Assembly (NCBI GenBank): GCA_029240815.1
Contig: JARDZO010000013.1
Coordinates: 1 to 37,701, forward strand
Direction: 5' to 3'
Length of the DNA stretch: 37,701 nt
DNA from: Brevibacillus sp.
Lineage (GTDB): Bacteria > Bacillota > Bacilli > Brevibacillales > Brevibacillaceae
Below are positions 17,626-25,732 of the stretch, piece after piece (position 1 is the first letter of the stretch; the number at the start of each line of letters is the position of its first letter). Made by a program: the position numbers and the translations under genes. The notes under the pieces were generated by a model. It did not search any database and was not told where the DNA came from. It saw only the letters and a program-made list of their open reading frames with translations.

Positions 17626-18252
17626 ATGGGCTACTTTACGAAGTTTGGAGATTTCCAGTTTGACGTACTGCGAGAAATTGGGAATATTGGTGCGGGACAT
17701 GCAGCCACCGCCCTCTCTAAACTCATGCAAAAAGAAATCGATATGAAAGTGCCGCAGGTTAGCATTATTCCTTTCGATGAAGTGGCGGATTGTGTGGGCG
17801 GGGCTGAGGCAGTTGTCGTGACGGTTTTCTTCCGTGTAGAAGGCGACAGCCCCGGGAACATGTTCTTTATTCTTGATATGGATTCAGCCAAGTATTTACT
17901 GCAGCAAATCACAGGGATCGACAAGGATGTGTATGAGTGGGAAGAGCTTGAGATTTCGGCTTTGCACGAAATCGGCAATATCTTGACAGGCTCGTACCTT
18001 TCATCGCTTGCTGATCTTACCCAATTGAATTTGCAGCCATCGGTACCTGCTTTGGCAGTGGACATGGCAGGTGCGATTCTCAGTTATGGCTTGATTGCTC
18101 TCGGGCAGGCAGGCGATTTCGCACTCACGATTGATACAGCATTTTTTGAGGGAAACGAGCAAGTGAAAGGGAACTTCTTTTTGATTCCTGATCCCGATTC
18201 TCTCCCCATTCTATTTCGTTCGCTAGGAGTTCCTTTCGATGGAGATTATTAA
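17626..18252 (+). CDS. cheC: CheY-P phosphatase CheC
   Basis: CheC hydrolyses CheY-P and also binds CheD, giving the Bacillus-type feedback loop. The 208-residue protein has two E-x2-N phosphatase motifs, E17/N20 (EIGNIGAG) and E115/N118 (EIGNILTG), both intact. It lacks the SpoA tail that distinguishes FliY. The ATG at 17626 follows GAGGGGT. Its 3' end overlaps cheD by 14 bp, so the two interacting proteins are probably made together. Confidence 0.95.
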   Translation: MGYFTKFGDFQFDVLREIGNIGAGHAATALSKLMQKEIDMKVPQVSIIPFDEVADCVGGAEAVVVTVFFRVEGDSPGNMFFILDMDSAKYLLQQITGIDKDVYEWEELEISALHEIGNILTGSYLSSLADLTQLNLQPSVPALAVDMAGAILSYGLIALGQAGDFALTIDTAFFEGNEQVKGNFFLIPDPDSLPILFRSLGVPFDGDY

Positions 18253-18724
18253 GATAGGTATGGCCGATCTCGGTGTGGCAAAACAGCCGAGCCGACTGCG
18301 TACGACTGGCCTTGGCTCTTGCGTAGGGGTGGTACTCTACGACAGTATTCATAAAATTGCCGGAATGGCTCATGTCATGCTACCAGAATCATCTCTGGCA
18401 AAGAGCGGGGAACTGACAGTAGGGAAGTACGCAGACACGGCTATTCCTGATCTGATCAATCAGATGGAACGAGCGGGTGCCTCCACCCGACATATGGTGG
18501 CGAAACTTGCTGGTGGTGCACAAATGTTCGCTTTCCTCGGGAACACAGATACGATGCGGATCGGCCCGAGGAATGTGGAAGCATGCAAGGTGGCTTTGAA
18601 GGACGCCCAGATAAAAATAGTGGCCGAAGATACAGGGGGTAACTGTGGTCGGACGATAGAGATGGATGCCACAAACGGCGTGCTTCAAATCCGAACTGTA
18701 AATCAAGGTGTGAAGGAAGTATAG
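18239..18724 (+). CDS. cheD: Chemoreceptor glutamine deamidase CheD
   Basis: CheD deamidates receptor glutamines and is held in check by CheC. The 161-residue protein carries the catalytic Cys28 (GLGSC), His45 (GMAHVMLP) and Thr22, with the same spacing as the characterised Thermotoga enzyme as I remember it. The C-terminal half contains AKLAGGAQMF and DTGGNCGRTIE. The ATG at 18239 lies within cheC; the 14-bp overlap implies coupling. The next gene starts two bases after its stop. Confidence 0.95.
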   Translation: MEIIKIGMADLGVAKQPSRLRTTGLGSCVGVVLYDSIHKIAGMAHVMLPESSLAKSGELTVGKYADTAIPDLINQMERAGASTRHMVAKLAGGAQMFAFLGNTDTMRIGPRNVEACKVALKDAQIKIVAEDTGGNCGRTIEMDATNGVLQIRTVNQGVKEV

Positions 18725-18726
18725 GG

Positions 18727-19107
18727 ATGATGGGAACCATTTGGATCAATTCTGGCTTGGGACTTCTCGCTTTTGCCGTCACTCTTGCGACGGCATGGGC
18801 GAGCAACGTCTGGCTTGTTTCACTGGAACGAGCAGGTGTCGCATTCATTATATTTTTCCTCGCCGCTTTTCCTATCCGTTGGGTTCTCACCAAGGTGACA
18901 CAAACCTCTTCCCTTCCTTCGGTAAAAGAAGGAGAAGTTGCTCTTCATGAAGGGAGTTCTTCTCCTTTAGAAGGAAAAGAGGATAGGCAGGCAGACGAGA
19001 ACACGGAATCATTCTCTCCCCTTTCTATTTCTCAAATGGAGAGAATTCGTCCGATTGAGGATCCCACCACTGTTGCAGAGGTCGTTAGGCGCTTAACAGA
19101 TGAGTAA
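18727..19107 (+). CDS. Unrecognised two-helix membrane protein between cheD and sigD
   Basis: I do not recognise this 126-residue protein. It has two hydrophobic segments (about 6-29 and 35-54, the second containing AFIIFFLAAFP), then a hydrophilic, Ser/Glu-rich and probably disordered tail (about 58-105). A short C-terminal segment with DPTTVAEVVRRLTDE could form a helix. Two adjacent ATG codons (18727 and 18730) are possible starts, with AGGG from the cheD end as a weak ribosome site. It is packed two bases after cheD and 17 bases before sigD, so it is made with the chemotaxis genes. B. subtilis has no gene at this exact place. The tail's DNA is rich in purine/pyrimidine inverted repeats. 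A link to motility is inferred from position only. Confidence 0.72.
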   Translation: MMGTIWINSGLGLLAFAVTLATAWASNVWLVSLERAGVAFIIFFLAAFPIRWVLTKVTQTSSLPSVKEGEVALHEGSSSPLEGKEDRQADENTESFSPLSISQMERIRPIEDPTTVAEVVRRLTDE

Positions 19108-19124
19108 AGGCTGGTGACTAATTC

Positions 19125-19913
19125 GTGGCACGGCTAACCATTCAAGAGAAGGCAAAAGAATTCGATAAATGGGTCATGTGGAAACAAGAGGGCAGTCGCG
19201 AGGCAGAAATCGATCTGATCACACGGTTCTTGCCACTCGTGGACAAAGTGGCCAACCGTTTGGCGATCAACTTACCAGCCAACGTGGACAAAGACGACTT
19301 GATCAGTTATGGCCGGTTCGGACTCCTGGACGCATTGGCCAAATTTGACCATACACGCGGATTACAATTCGAGACGTACGCGATGTGGCGTATTCGTGGC
19401 GCCATGATTGACGGATTGCGTGAGAATGATTGGATCCCTCGTACTGTTCGAGACAAGGCCAAAAAAATCGAAGAAGCATACACAACATTGGAACAGCAAA
19501 TGCTGCGAATGCCCACCGATAAAGAGGTTGCAGAGTACTTGGGAATTAGCGAGAAAGACCTTCAACAAGTTTTTTTTGAGACTTCTCTAGCAACGATGGT
19601 GTCTATCGACGAAGCAGTCGGTGATGAAGATGAGCAGAAAACGGCACGACATTCATACATCGTAGATGATTTGACCCCGCGACCTGAAAATGTGGCGGAG
19701 GTTACTAGCTTAAAGGAAGTGCTAGTCACTGTCATCGATAAGCTCCCCGATAAAGAAAGGCTCGTTGTTTCCCTGTTTTATTTTGACGAGATGACCTTAT
19801 CGGAAATCGCTGAGATCATGGGCCTATCACCTTCGCGCATTTCCCAGCTCCATTCCAAGGCTCTTTTCCGTCTTCGTTCTGCGTTGTCCAGGTGGAAGTC
19901 GCAATTAATGTAG
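19125..19913 (+). CDS. sigD: Flagellar/motility sigma factor SigD (FliA, sigma-28)
   Basis: SigD directs RNA polymerase to late flagellar and chemotaxis promoters. The 262-residue protein has sigma regions 2 (DLISYGRFGLLDALAKFD, then YAMWRIRGAMIDGLR), 3 (VAEYLGISEKDLQQ) and 4 (LPDKERLVVSLFYFDEMTLS and an HTH with LSPSRISQLHSKAL). The start is GTG 19125, seven bases after GGTGA. It is embedded in the long fla/che operon as in B. subtilis, so its level depends on transcription reaching the operon's far end. Its anti-sigma FlgM is not in the window. Confidence 0.97.
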   Translation: MARLTIQEKAKEFDKWVMWKQEGSREAEIDLITRFLPLVDKVANRLAINLPANVDKDDLISYGRFGLLDALAKFDHTRGLQFETYAMWRIRGAMIDGLRENDWIPRTVRDKAKKIEEAYTTLEQQMLRMPTDKEVAEYLGISEKDLQQVFFETSLATMVSIDEAVGDEDEQKTARHSYIVDDLTPRPENVAEVTSLKEVLVTVIDKLPDKERLVVSLFYFDEMTLSEIAEIMGLSPSRISQLHSKALFRLRSALSRWKSQLM

Positions 19914-19949
19914 AGTAAAAGTACCCAATGGTTTAAGGGGGTTAGAAGT

Positions 19950-21365
19950 TTGGAAGGGATCGGGAAATATCGATTAGAGGTAAAGCTGTCTCCAGACAAA
20001 TTGGAAGCGGGGATCCTACTTCGAGTAGATGAGGAGGATCTCGATACTCTTTTATTAAGGGAAGAGGATATTTACAAGGAGCTACAAAAACAAAGAGTTA
20101 CGTATGGAATCTTGGACAATGTCATCAGAGACATGTGTGCCTTGCCAAGAAAGTATGCCAATGCACAGGCGACCATTGCCCGCGGGATTCAACCAATCCC
20201 AGGAAAGGATGGCTCGGTGGAGTATCCTTATCTAGATGCGGTGCAAGAGGATAGCGGTCCAAAAGAACTGGAAGATGGTCGAGTCGATTTTTATAACGTG
20301 ACCGTCATTCCGAATGTAGCCAAAGGCCAGCTGCTGGCTCGCAGGATTCCTGCAGATCAAGGTCAACCGGGTACAGCTGTTACCGGAGAGCCCATCGCTC
20401 CCAAAGCCGGCAAAGAAGTAATCATGAAACCTGGAAAAAACGTGGTTCATAATCAGGATAAAACCATGATTTATGCCGCTATCGATGGACAAGTATCGTT
20501 CACGGATCAGGATAAGATGAACGTCTTTCCCGTTTTTGAAGTAAACGGAGACGTAGACTTTGGTGTAGGCAACATCGACTTTGTGGGAACGGTGGTCATT
20601 CGCGGGAACGTCTTAAATGGTTTTCGTGTAAAAGCATCTGGAGATATTCGGGTATTGGGAAGCGTCGAGGGCGCTGAGCTCCACGCTGGAGGTTCAATCG
20701 AAATCAAAAGCGGGATCGTGGCCCAAGACAAAGGTTCTATCGTGGCTGGACAAAACATTCGGACTTCGTTTATTCAAAATGCGAATGTGACTGCCGGAAA
20801 TCAAGTAATCGTCTCACAAAGTATTATGTTTTCTACGGTTCGTGCAGGGAAACAAATCATTTGCAAAGGCGCGAAAGGCATCATTATTGGGGGTGTCTTA
20901 CAGGCAGGGGAGAAGATTGCTGCACGCGTTTTTGGAAATTCGAGTGCCACTCCGACTGTTTTAGAAGTGGGCGTAAAGCCGGAGCTCCGCCAAGAATTGG
21001 TTCAGATCCAAAAAGAACTGCAGTTAGTGTACGAAAATTTGCGCAAAACGGACCAAGGTCTGAGTGTGATGAATCAGATTTTGCAAACGAGCGGCGATTT
21101 GCCTGCTGACAAGCGAATGCTGCAAATTAAACTGACGAATACCCGATTGGTTTTAGAAAAGGAATGCAAGTCTCTGGAGACACGCAAGAAAGACGTAGAA
21201 ACCGAATTAAAAGGGGAAGGTCCTGCGGCGATCGAAGCGTATCACGTCATGTATCCGGGTATTAAAATGACGTTTGGCAAGCTCATTCACTTCATTAAAC
21301 ACGAGTATGCACGGACGCGATTCGTTGTAATGGAAGGCGAGATCAGCACAGCAACACTTATATAA
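19950..21365 (+). CDS. DUF342/FapA-family protein
   Basis: This 471-residue protein fits the DUF342/FapA family. An N-terminal region (about 1-190) is followed by a Gly/Ile/Val-rich beta-helix-like repeat region (about 195-330, for example VIRGNVLNGFRVKASGDI and SIEIKSGIVAQDKGSIVAG). A predicted coiled coil (about 345-420) and a short C-terminal strand region follow. No signal peptide or membrane helix is visible. Translation starts at TTG 19950 after AAGGGGGT. Family members occur near flagellar or chemotaxis genes in several bacteria; the biochemical role is not established to my knowledge. Position after sigD suggests a motility or envelope role, which is inference. Confidence 0.82.
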   Translation: MEGIGKYRLEVKLSPDKLEAGILLRVDEEDLDTLLLREEDIYKELQKQRVTYGILDNVIRDMCALPRKYANAQATIARGIQPIPGKDGSVEYPYLDAVQEDSGPKELEDGRVDFYNVTVIPNVAKGQLLARRIPADQGQPGTAVTGEPIAPKAGKEVIMKPGKNVVHNQDKTMIYAAIDGQVSFTDQDKMNVFPVFEVNGDVDFGVGNIDFVGTVVIRGNVLNGFRVKASGDIRVLGSVEGAELHAGGSIEIKSGIVAQDKGSIVAGQNIRTSFIQNANVTAGNQVIVSQSIMFSTVRAGKQIICKGAKGIIIGGVLQAGEKIAARVFGNSSATPTVLEVGVKPELRQELVQIQKELQLVYENLRKTDQGLSVMNQILQTSGDLPADKRMLQIKLTNTRLVLEKECKSLETRKKDVETELKGEGPAAIEAYHVMYPGIKMTFGKLIHFIKHEYARTRFVVMEGEISTATLI

Positions 21366-21407
21366 ATACAGGTCCAGTGACATCTTGTGCAAGGGAGTTG
21401 GGCTGCG

Positions 21408-21746
21408 ATGAGTTTGAAGACGGTAGAATTGCAAGTCGCGTTGCCGCGTACGCTAGAAGTTAGCCGGATTCAGGAGCATCAACAGCAGCGTACTGTACAT
21501 GAGCAGCAATCGCTGATCAATGAGAGGACTCTTCACGATCAACAGATGCGTCAACGACCTCTCGATATCGACCAAACGGAAAAAAATCGGATCCGGGAAC
21601 GGGAACAGAAACAAAAAAAGAAGCAGAAAGACTCCGAAGCAACTGCCTCCTCTGAAGGGGTAGACATTACCGGTGAAGAAAAAACGACCCTCCCCGTATC
21701 GATGAGAGATCCCTTACGCGGGCGTTTTATTGATATATCCTTGTAA
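21408..21746 (+). CDS. Small Gln-rich coiled-coil protein, function unknown
   Basis: I do not recognise a named family for this 112-residue protein. It begins MSLKTVELQVALPRTLEVSR, followed by a Gln/Arg/Glu-rich stretch (about 24-75, many QQ, REREQKQKKKQK) that looks like a charged coiled coil. A short Ser/Glu linker leads to a final MRDPLRGRFIDISL. There is no membrane segment or signal peptide. I chose ATG 21408, 12 bases after AAGGGAG; an in-frame ATG at 21387 has no site. It lies 42 bp after the DUF342 gene and 39 bp before the SwrB-like gene. Co-transcription suggests it works with the motility genes. The defined first and last blocks suggest real conservation, not a spurious ORF. Confidence 0.7.
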   Translation: MSLKTVELQVALPRTLEVSRIQEHQQQRTVHEQQSLINERTLHDQQMRQRPLDIDQTEKNRIREREQKQKKKQKDSEATASSEGVDITGEEKTTLPVSMRDPLRGRFIDISL

Positions 21747-21785
21747 TATCGGAAAGAAGACAAGCCAGAAGCAAAGGTGGCTAAC

Positions 21786-22292
21786 ATGGACGTAGTGTAT
21801 ATCATCTTGATCGGTGTGGGAGTGCTGAGTATGGCTGTTGCTTTGTTCGTAAAGGCAAAGCCAGCAAGTGATTTCGACACGATGTTACCGACACATCGCA
21901 CCACGGACAAGGCAGAGCTAGAGAAGACTCTGCAACTTATGGGCAGGCAAATCAAGCAGGATAAAGACCTGATGCAAAGACAGCTCGACCAGTCTCACGA
22001 AGAGCTATTAATAGAAGTAAAAGATTTGCGACAGCGTTTGGAGCAACTGGAAAACGGGCGTGGCAGGCAACAAATACAACAAGTCCGTGAGAACGTGCAG
22101 CAAGAGGCAACGATTGAAAAGCCGGAAGAAGACGTGCTGGTATTGCGCGAAAGATACCGCAGAGTCTTTGAGTTACAGCGAGAAGGTCTAGCCCTCGATG
22201 AAATCGCCAAGCGTCTGGGTGCGGGGCGTGGGGAAATCGACCTGATTTTTGCGTTGGCAGCGAAGAACGAAAGAGGTATGGCAGATGCGTAA
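21786..22292 (+). CDS. SwrB/YlxL-like membrane-anchored coiled-coil protein
   Basis: This 168-residue protein has one N-terminal transmembrane helix (about 3-21), a charged coiled-coil region (about 40-110), and a C-terminal helix-turn-helix-like segment (about 125-162) with LALDEIAKRLGAGRGEIDLI. The layout and place, close after sigD and before rpsB, match B. subtilis SwrB (YlxL), which promotes flagellar export activation. I infer homology from architecture and synteny; sequence search would decide. I chose ATG 21786 because AAAGGTGG lies just upstream at 21773-21780; an in-frame GTG at 21777 lies inside that site. It overlaps the next gene by 8 bp. Confidence 0.68.
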   Translation: MDVVYIILIGVGVLSMAVALFVKAKPASDFDTMLPTHRTTDKAELEKTLQLMGRQIKQDKDLMQRQLDQSHEELLIEVKDLRQRLEQLENGRGRQQIQQVRENVQQEATIEKPEEDVLVLRERYRRVFELQREGLALDEIAKRLGAGRGEIDLIFALAAKNERGMADA

Positions 22293-22905
22293 ACGGGAGC
22301 TGTTATTAGGTTTTGGAGCCGGTATGATCGTAGCTGCCGCTATAACAGGCTGGTATCAAGTAAAGCAGGTGCCTTCTTCTACGAGGGCTCTTTCGTCTGA
22401 CCAGATAAAAAAGGCAGCAATGGAATTACAAATGGTGGTTTTAACGAAAGAAGAATATGAACAGTGGCAGCAGGAGAAGAAAGTAAATCTGAAGCCTTCA
22501 CCAGCTCCGCCGAAAGCACCTGCACAGCCACAAGCACCAGTATCGAAGCAGACAAGCACTCCGATGGCCCCAACCGCGGGGAAAGAGGAAACTACCGCGC
22601 AGACTTCGGCACAGCCGGCTTCAGCTACCGTGACACCGACACCTGTTCAAAATCCAGCTTCTCCTACTGTAGAGGTACCGCAGATGGAAAAGCAGGTGTC
22701 CTTTACCGTACCTTATAAAGCAACGGCAGAAGGTGTGGCAAAACAGCTTGTGGAAGCAGGAATCTTACCTACTGATAATAAGTTTGTCGACGAATTACGG
22801 AATCAGGACAAGCTGGGTAGAATCCGAGTGGGGACCTATCAAATATCTGCACCTGCTTCAGAAGCACAAATCGTCAAACTCATTACTACACCGCCCAAGA
22901 AGTGA
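22285..22905 (+). CDS. Membrane-anchored protein with MltG N-terminus-like domain
   Basis: This 206-residue protein has a short basic N-terminus and one transmembrane helix (about 6-24). A short helical segment (about 38-66, LTKEEYEQW) precedes a long Pro/Ala/Thr-rich stalk (about 70-130). The last 70 residues contain SFTVPYKATAEGVAKQLVEA and RIRVGTYQIS, which resemble the LysM-like module at the front of MltG/YceG endolytic transglycosylases. The catalytic MltG domain is absent, so it may bind or sense peptidoglycan but should not cut it. I chose ATG 22285 (GAAAGAGG at 22268-22275), overlapping the preceding gene by 8 bp. Its stop codon lies in the loop of the operon terminator. Confidence 0.68.
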   Translation: MRKRELLLGFGAGMIVAAAITGWYQVKQVPSSTRALSSDQIKKAAMELQMVVLTKEEYEQWQQEKKVNLKPSPAPPKAPAQPQAPVSKQTSTPMAPTAGKEETTAQTSAQPASATVTPTPVQNPASPTVEVPQMEKQVSFTVPYKATAEGVAKQLVEAGILPTDNKFVDELRNQDKLGRIRVGTYQISAPASEAQIVKLITTPPKK

Positions 22906-22919
22906 GGCGGTATTTTTTT
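22890..22919 (+). terminator. Intrinsic terminator of the fla/che operon
   Basis: ACCGCC (22890-22895) pairs with GGCGGT (22906-22911) around a 10-nt loop, followed by a run of seven T (22913-22919). The stem begins inside the last codons of the preceding gene and its stop codon is in the loop. It separates the flagellar operon from the ribosomal protein gene rpsB. Confidence 0.9.
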
Positions 22920-22942
22920 GCGAAAATAATGGAATCTGTTTG

Positions 22943-22971
22943 TTGCAATTGAAAGTTCCATATGATATATT
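22943..22971 (+). promoter_or_regulatory. Probable sigma-A promoter of rpsB
   Basis: TTGCAA (22943-22948) and TATATT (22966-22971) are separated by exactly 17 bases, close to the TTGACA/TATAAT consensus. It lies just downstream of the flagellar terminator and about 130 bp before rpsB, giving a leader of about 120 nt. Confidence 0.7.
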
Positions 22972-22996
22972 CATTTACGGTGTTGAAATCGCACGT

Positions 22997-23054
22997 CCAC
23001 CAATTCCAGCAACGGTGCTGCCTCAGGCAGATTTGTCTGGAACATGCGGTGTGG
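22997..23054 (+). other. Structured rpsB 5' leader, possible S2 autoregulatory RNA
   Basis: The leader can form nested stems: CCAC (22997-23000) with GTGG (23051-23054), TTCCAG (23004-23009) with CTGGAA (23037-23042), and CTGCC (23018-23022) with GGCAG (23026-23030). The fold ends about 30 nt before the AAGGAGGTG ribosome site. In Escherichia coli S2 represses its own gene through the leader; whether this RNA does the same is inference. No terminator-type T-run is seen inside it. Confidence 0.45.
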
Positions 23055-23098
23055 CGGAGGTACGCATCACAAAAACCACTTTTAAGGAGGTGTGAAAT

Positions 23099-23806
23099 AT
23101 GGCAGTAATTTCGATGAAACAACTCCTCGAGGCTGGTGTTCACTTTGGTCACCAAACTCGTCGTTGGAACCCGAAAATGGCTCGCTATATCTTCACCGAA
23201 CGTAACGGAATCTACATTATCGACCTGCAAAAAACCGTGAAAAAAGTTGAGGAAGCGTACAACTTCGTACGTGAACTCGCTCAAAACGGCGGTAAAGTGC
23301 TCTTCGTTGGTACGAAGAAACAAGCACAAGAATCCGTTAAAGAAGAAGCAGAACGCACAGGTCACTACTTCATCAACCAACGTTGGTTGGGTGGTACCTT
23401 GACTAACTTCACTACCATCAAAAAGCGTACTTCTCGTTTGGCTGAGCTGAAACGCATGGAAGAAGATGGTACGTTTGAAGTATTGCCGAAGAAAGAAGTA
23501 ATCGTTCTTCGCAAAGAAATGGATCGCCTGGAGAAATTCCTCGGCGGTATCGCTCACATGGATCAACTGCCGGACGCTCTGTTCGTCATCGACCCACGCA
23601 AAGAGCGCATCGCTGTTGCAGAAGCTCGCAAACTGGGTATCCCAATCGTTGCAATCGTAGATACTAACTGCGATCCAGACGAGATCGATTATGTAATCCC
23701 AGGTAACGACGATGCAATTCGCGCTGTAAAACTGCTGACTGCTAAAATGGCAGATGCCCTTCAAGAAGGCAACCAAGGCGGAGAGCAAGCCACAACAACT
23801 GCGTAA
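23099..23806 (+). CDS. rpsB: 30S ribosomal protein S2
   Basis: S2 is the late-binding 30S protein on the back of the small subunit. The 235-residue protein has the family N-terminus ([20 protein letters not shown]), the coiled-coil insertion (about 100-155), and the conserved [11 protein letters not shown] and [19 protein letters not shown]. Length and motifs are normal for Bacilli. The start follows a near-perfect AAGGAGGTG. Codon use is strongly biased, with rare TTA/CTA/TCA codons, as expected for high expression. A terminator hairpin directly follows. Confidence 0.98.
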   Translation: MAVISMKQLLEAGVHFGHQTRRWNPKMARYIFTERNGIYIIDLQKTVKKVEEAYNFVRELAQNGGKVLFVGTKKQAQESVKEEAERTGHYFINQRWLGGTLTNFTTIKKRTSRLAELKRMEEDGTFEVLPKKEVIVLRKEMDRLEKFLGGIAHMDQLPDALFVIDPRKERIAVAEARKLGIPIVAIVDTNCDPDEIDYVIPGNDDAIRAVKLLTAKMADALQEGNQGGEQATTTA

Positions 23807-23818
23807 GCAAGTGTAAGA

Positions 23819-23860
23819 GGGTGGACTGAGGGTGTCAGAACCCCCCGTCCATCCTTTTTT
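23819..23860 (+). terminator. Intrinsic terminator between rpsB and tsf
   Basis: GGGTGGAC (23819-23826) pairs with GTCCATCC (23847-23854), eight pairs with one G-U, and six T follow (23855-23860). It lies 12 bp after rpsB. It should end or reduce transcription before tsf, so tsf may have its own promoter. Confidence 0.85.
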
Positions 23861-23885
23861 ATCAATGAACACATGTAACCAACAC

Positions 23886-23891
23886 TATACT
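23886..23891 (+). promoter_or_regulatory. Possible -10 box for tsf
   Basis: TATACT is a good -10 match 32 bp before the tsf start, but no convincing -35 box lies 16-18 bases upstream. It is reported because a terminator separates rpsB from tsf, which makes a tsf promoter likely. Confidence 0.3.
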
Positions 23892-23922
23892 TAGAACGTA
23901 ACTTTCCAAGGAGGTTAACTCA

Positions 23923-24810
23923 ATGGCAATTAATGCACAGACAGTTAAAGAACTGCGTGAGCGTACAGGTGCAGGTATGATGGATTGCAAACGCGCGCTG
24001 GAAGAAACAAACGGCGACATGGAAAAAGCAATTGACTTGCTCCGTGAACGCGGTATTGCAAAAGCAGCGAAAAAATCCGGTCGTATCGCTGCAGAAGGTC
24101 TGACAGCAACTGCAGTTTCTGGTAACGTAGCAGCTGTTGTAGAAGTAAACTGTGAAACAGACTTCGTTGCGAAGAACCCTGAGTTCCAAACACTCGTGAA
24201 AGACATTGCAGAACACGTTGTTTCCCAACGTCCTGCAACTGTTGAAGAAGCGCTGGAGCAACCTTTCAAAGGCGAAGGCGAAACATTGGCTCACGTGATT
24301 AACGAGAAAATCTCCACAATCGGTGAAAACATCTCCTTCCGTCGTTTTTTCATTTCCGAGAAATCCGATAATGGCGCTTTCGGTGCTTACCTCCATATGG
24401 GTGGCCGTATCGGCGTTCTGGTAACATTGGAAGGCACTGAAAACGATAGCTTGGCAAGAGACCTCGGAATGCATGCTGCAGCGTCTAACCCGCGCTTTGC
24501 AAACCGTGAAGAAGTTTCCACTGACGAGATCGAACGCGAGCGTGAAGTCCTGAAAAACCAAGCGCTGGCTGAAGGTAAACCAGCAAACATCGTTGAGAAA
24601 ATGGTTGAAGGTCGTCTCTCCAAGTTCTTCGAAGAGTACGTACTGGTTGAACAGCCATTCGTAAAAGACCCAGACAAGAAAGTAGCTGCTCTGTTGAAAG
24701 AAGCGGGCGCTACCTTGAAAGAATTCGCTCGTTTCCAAGTGGGCGAAGGTATCGAGAAAAAGCAAGAAGACTTTGCAGCTGAAGTAATGGCGCAAGTGAA
24801 TAAGCAATAA
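23923..24810 (+). CDS. tsf: Elongation factor Ts
   Basis: EF-Ts exchanges GDP for GTP on EF-Tu during translation. The 295-residue protein has the N-terminal UBA-like domain ([20 protein letters not shown]), the EF-Tu contact motif T79-D80-F81 followed by VAKN, and the dimerisation region ending with a Phe/Gln-rich helix. The length is normal for Bacilli. The start follows AAGGAGGT at good spacing. Codon bias is as strong as in rpsB. It is flanked by terminators on both sides, so it is probably made from a short mRNA as well as by read-through. Confidence 0.98.
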   Translation: MAINAQTVKELRERTGAGMMDCKRALEETNGDMEKAIDLLRERGIAKAAKKSGRIAAEGLTATAVSGNVAAVVEVNCETDFVAKNPEFQTLVKDIAEHVVSQRPATVEEALEQPFKGEGETLAHVINEKISTIGENISFRRFFISEKSDNGAFGAYLHMGGRIGVLVTLEGTENDSLARDLGMHAAASNPRFANREEVSTDEIEREREVLKNQALAEGKPANIVEKMVEGRLSKFFEEYVLVEQPFVKDPDKKVAALLKEAGATLKEFARFQVGEGIEKKQEDFAAEVMAQVNKQ

Positions 24811-24817
24811 TAAAGAT

Positions 24818-24846
24818 ATAGGGAACACCTCCGTGTTCCCTATTTT
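24818..24846 (+). terminator. Intrinsic terminator after tsf
   Basis: A perfect 11-bp stem pairs ATAGGGAACAC (24818-24828) with GTGTTCCCTAT (24833-24843), with loop CTCC and T-rich TATTTT at its foot. It starts 8 bp after the tsf stop. Confidence 0.9.
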
Positions 24847-24852
24847 CAAAGC

Positions 24853-25729
<877 letters not shown>

Positions 25730-25732
25730 TGA

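Noticed and set aside
19914..19949. A SigD-type promoter before the DUF342 gene
   Set aside because: No TAAA / GCCGATAT pair with suitable spacing is present; co-transcription with sigD is the simpler view.
22886..24849. Minus-strand open frames of 328 and 309 codons opposite rpsB and tsf
   Set aside because: Both are in phase with the real genes and explained by the same codon bias; their translations are Phe/Cys-rich and unlike any protein family.
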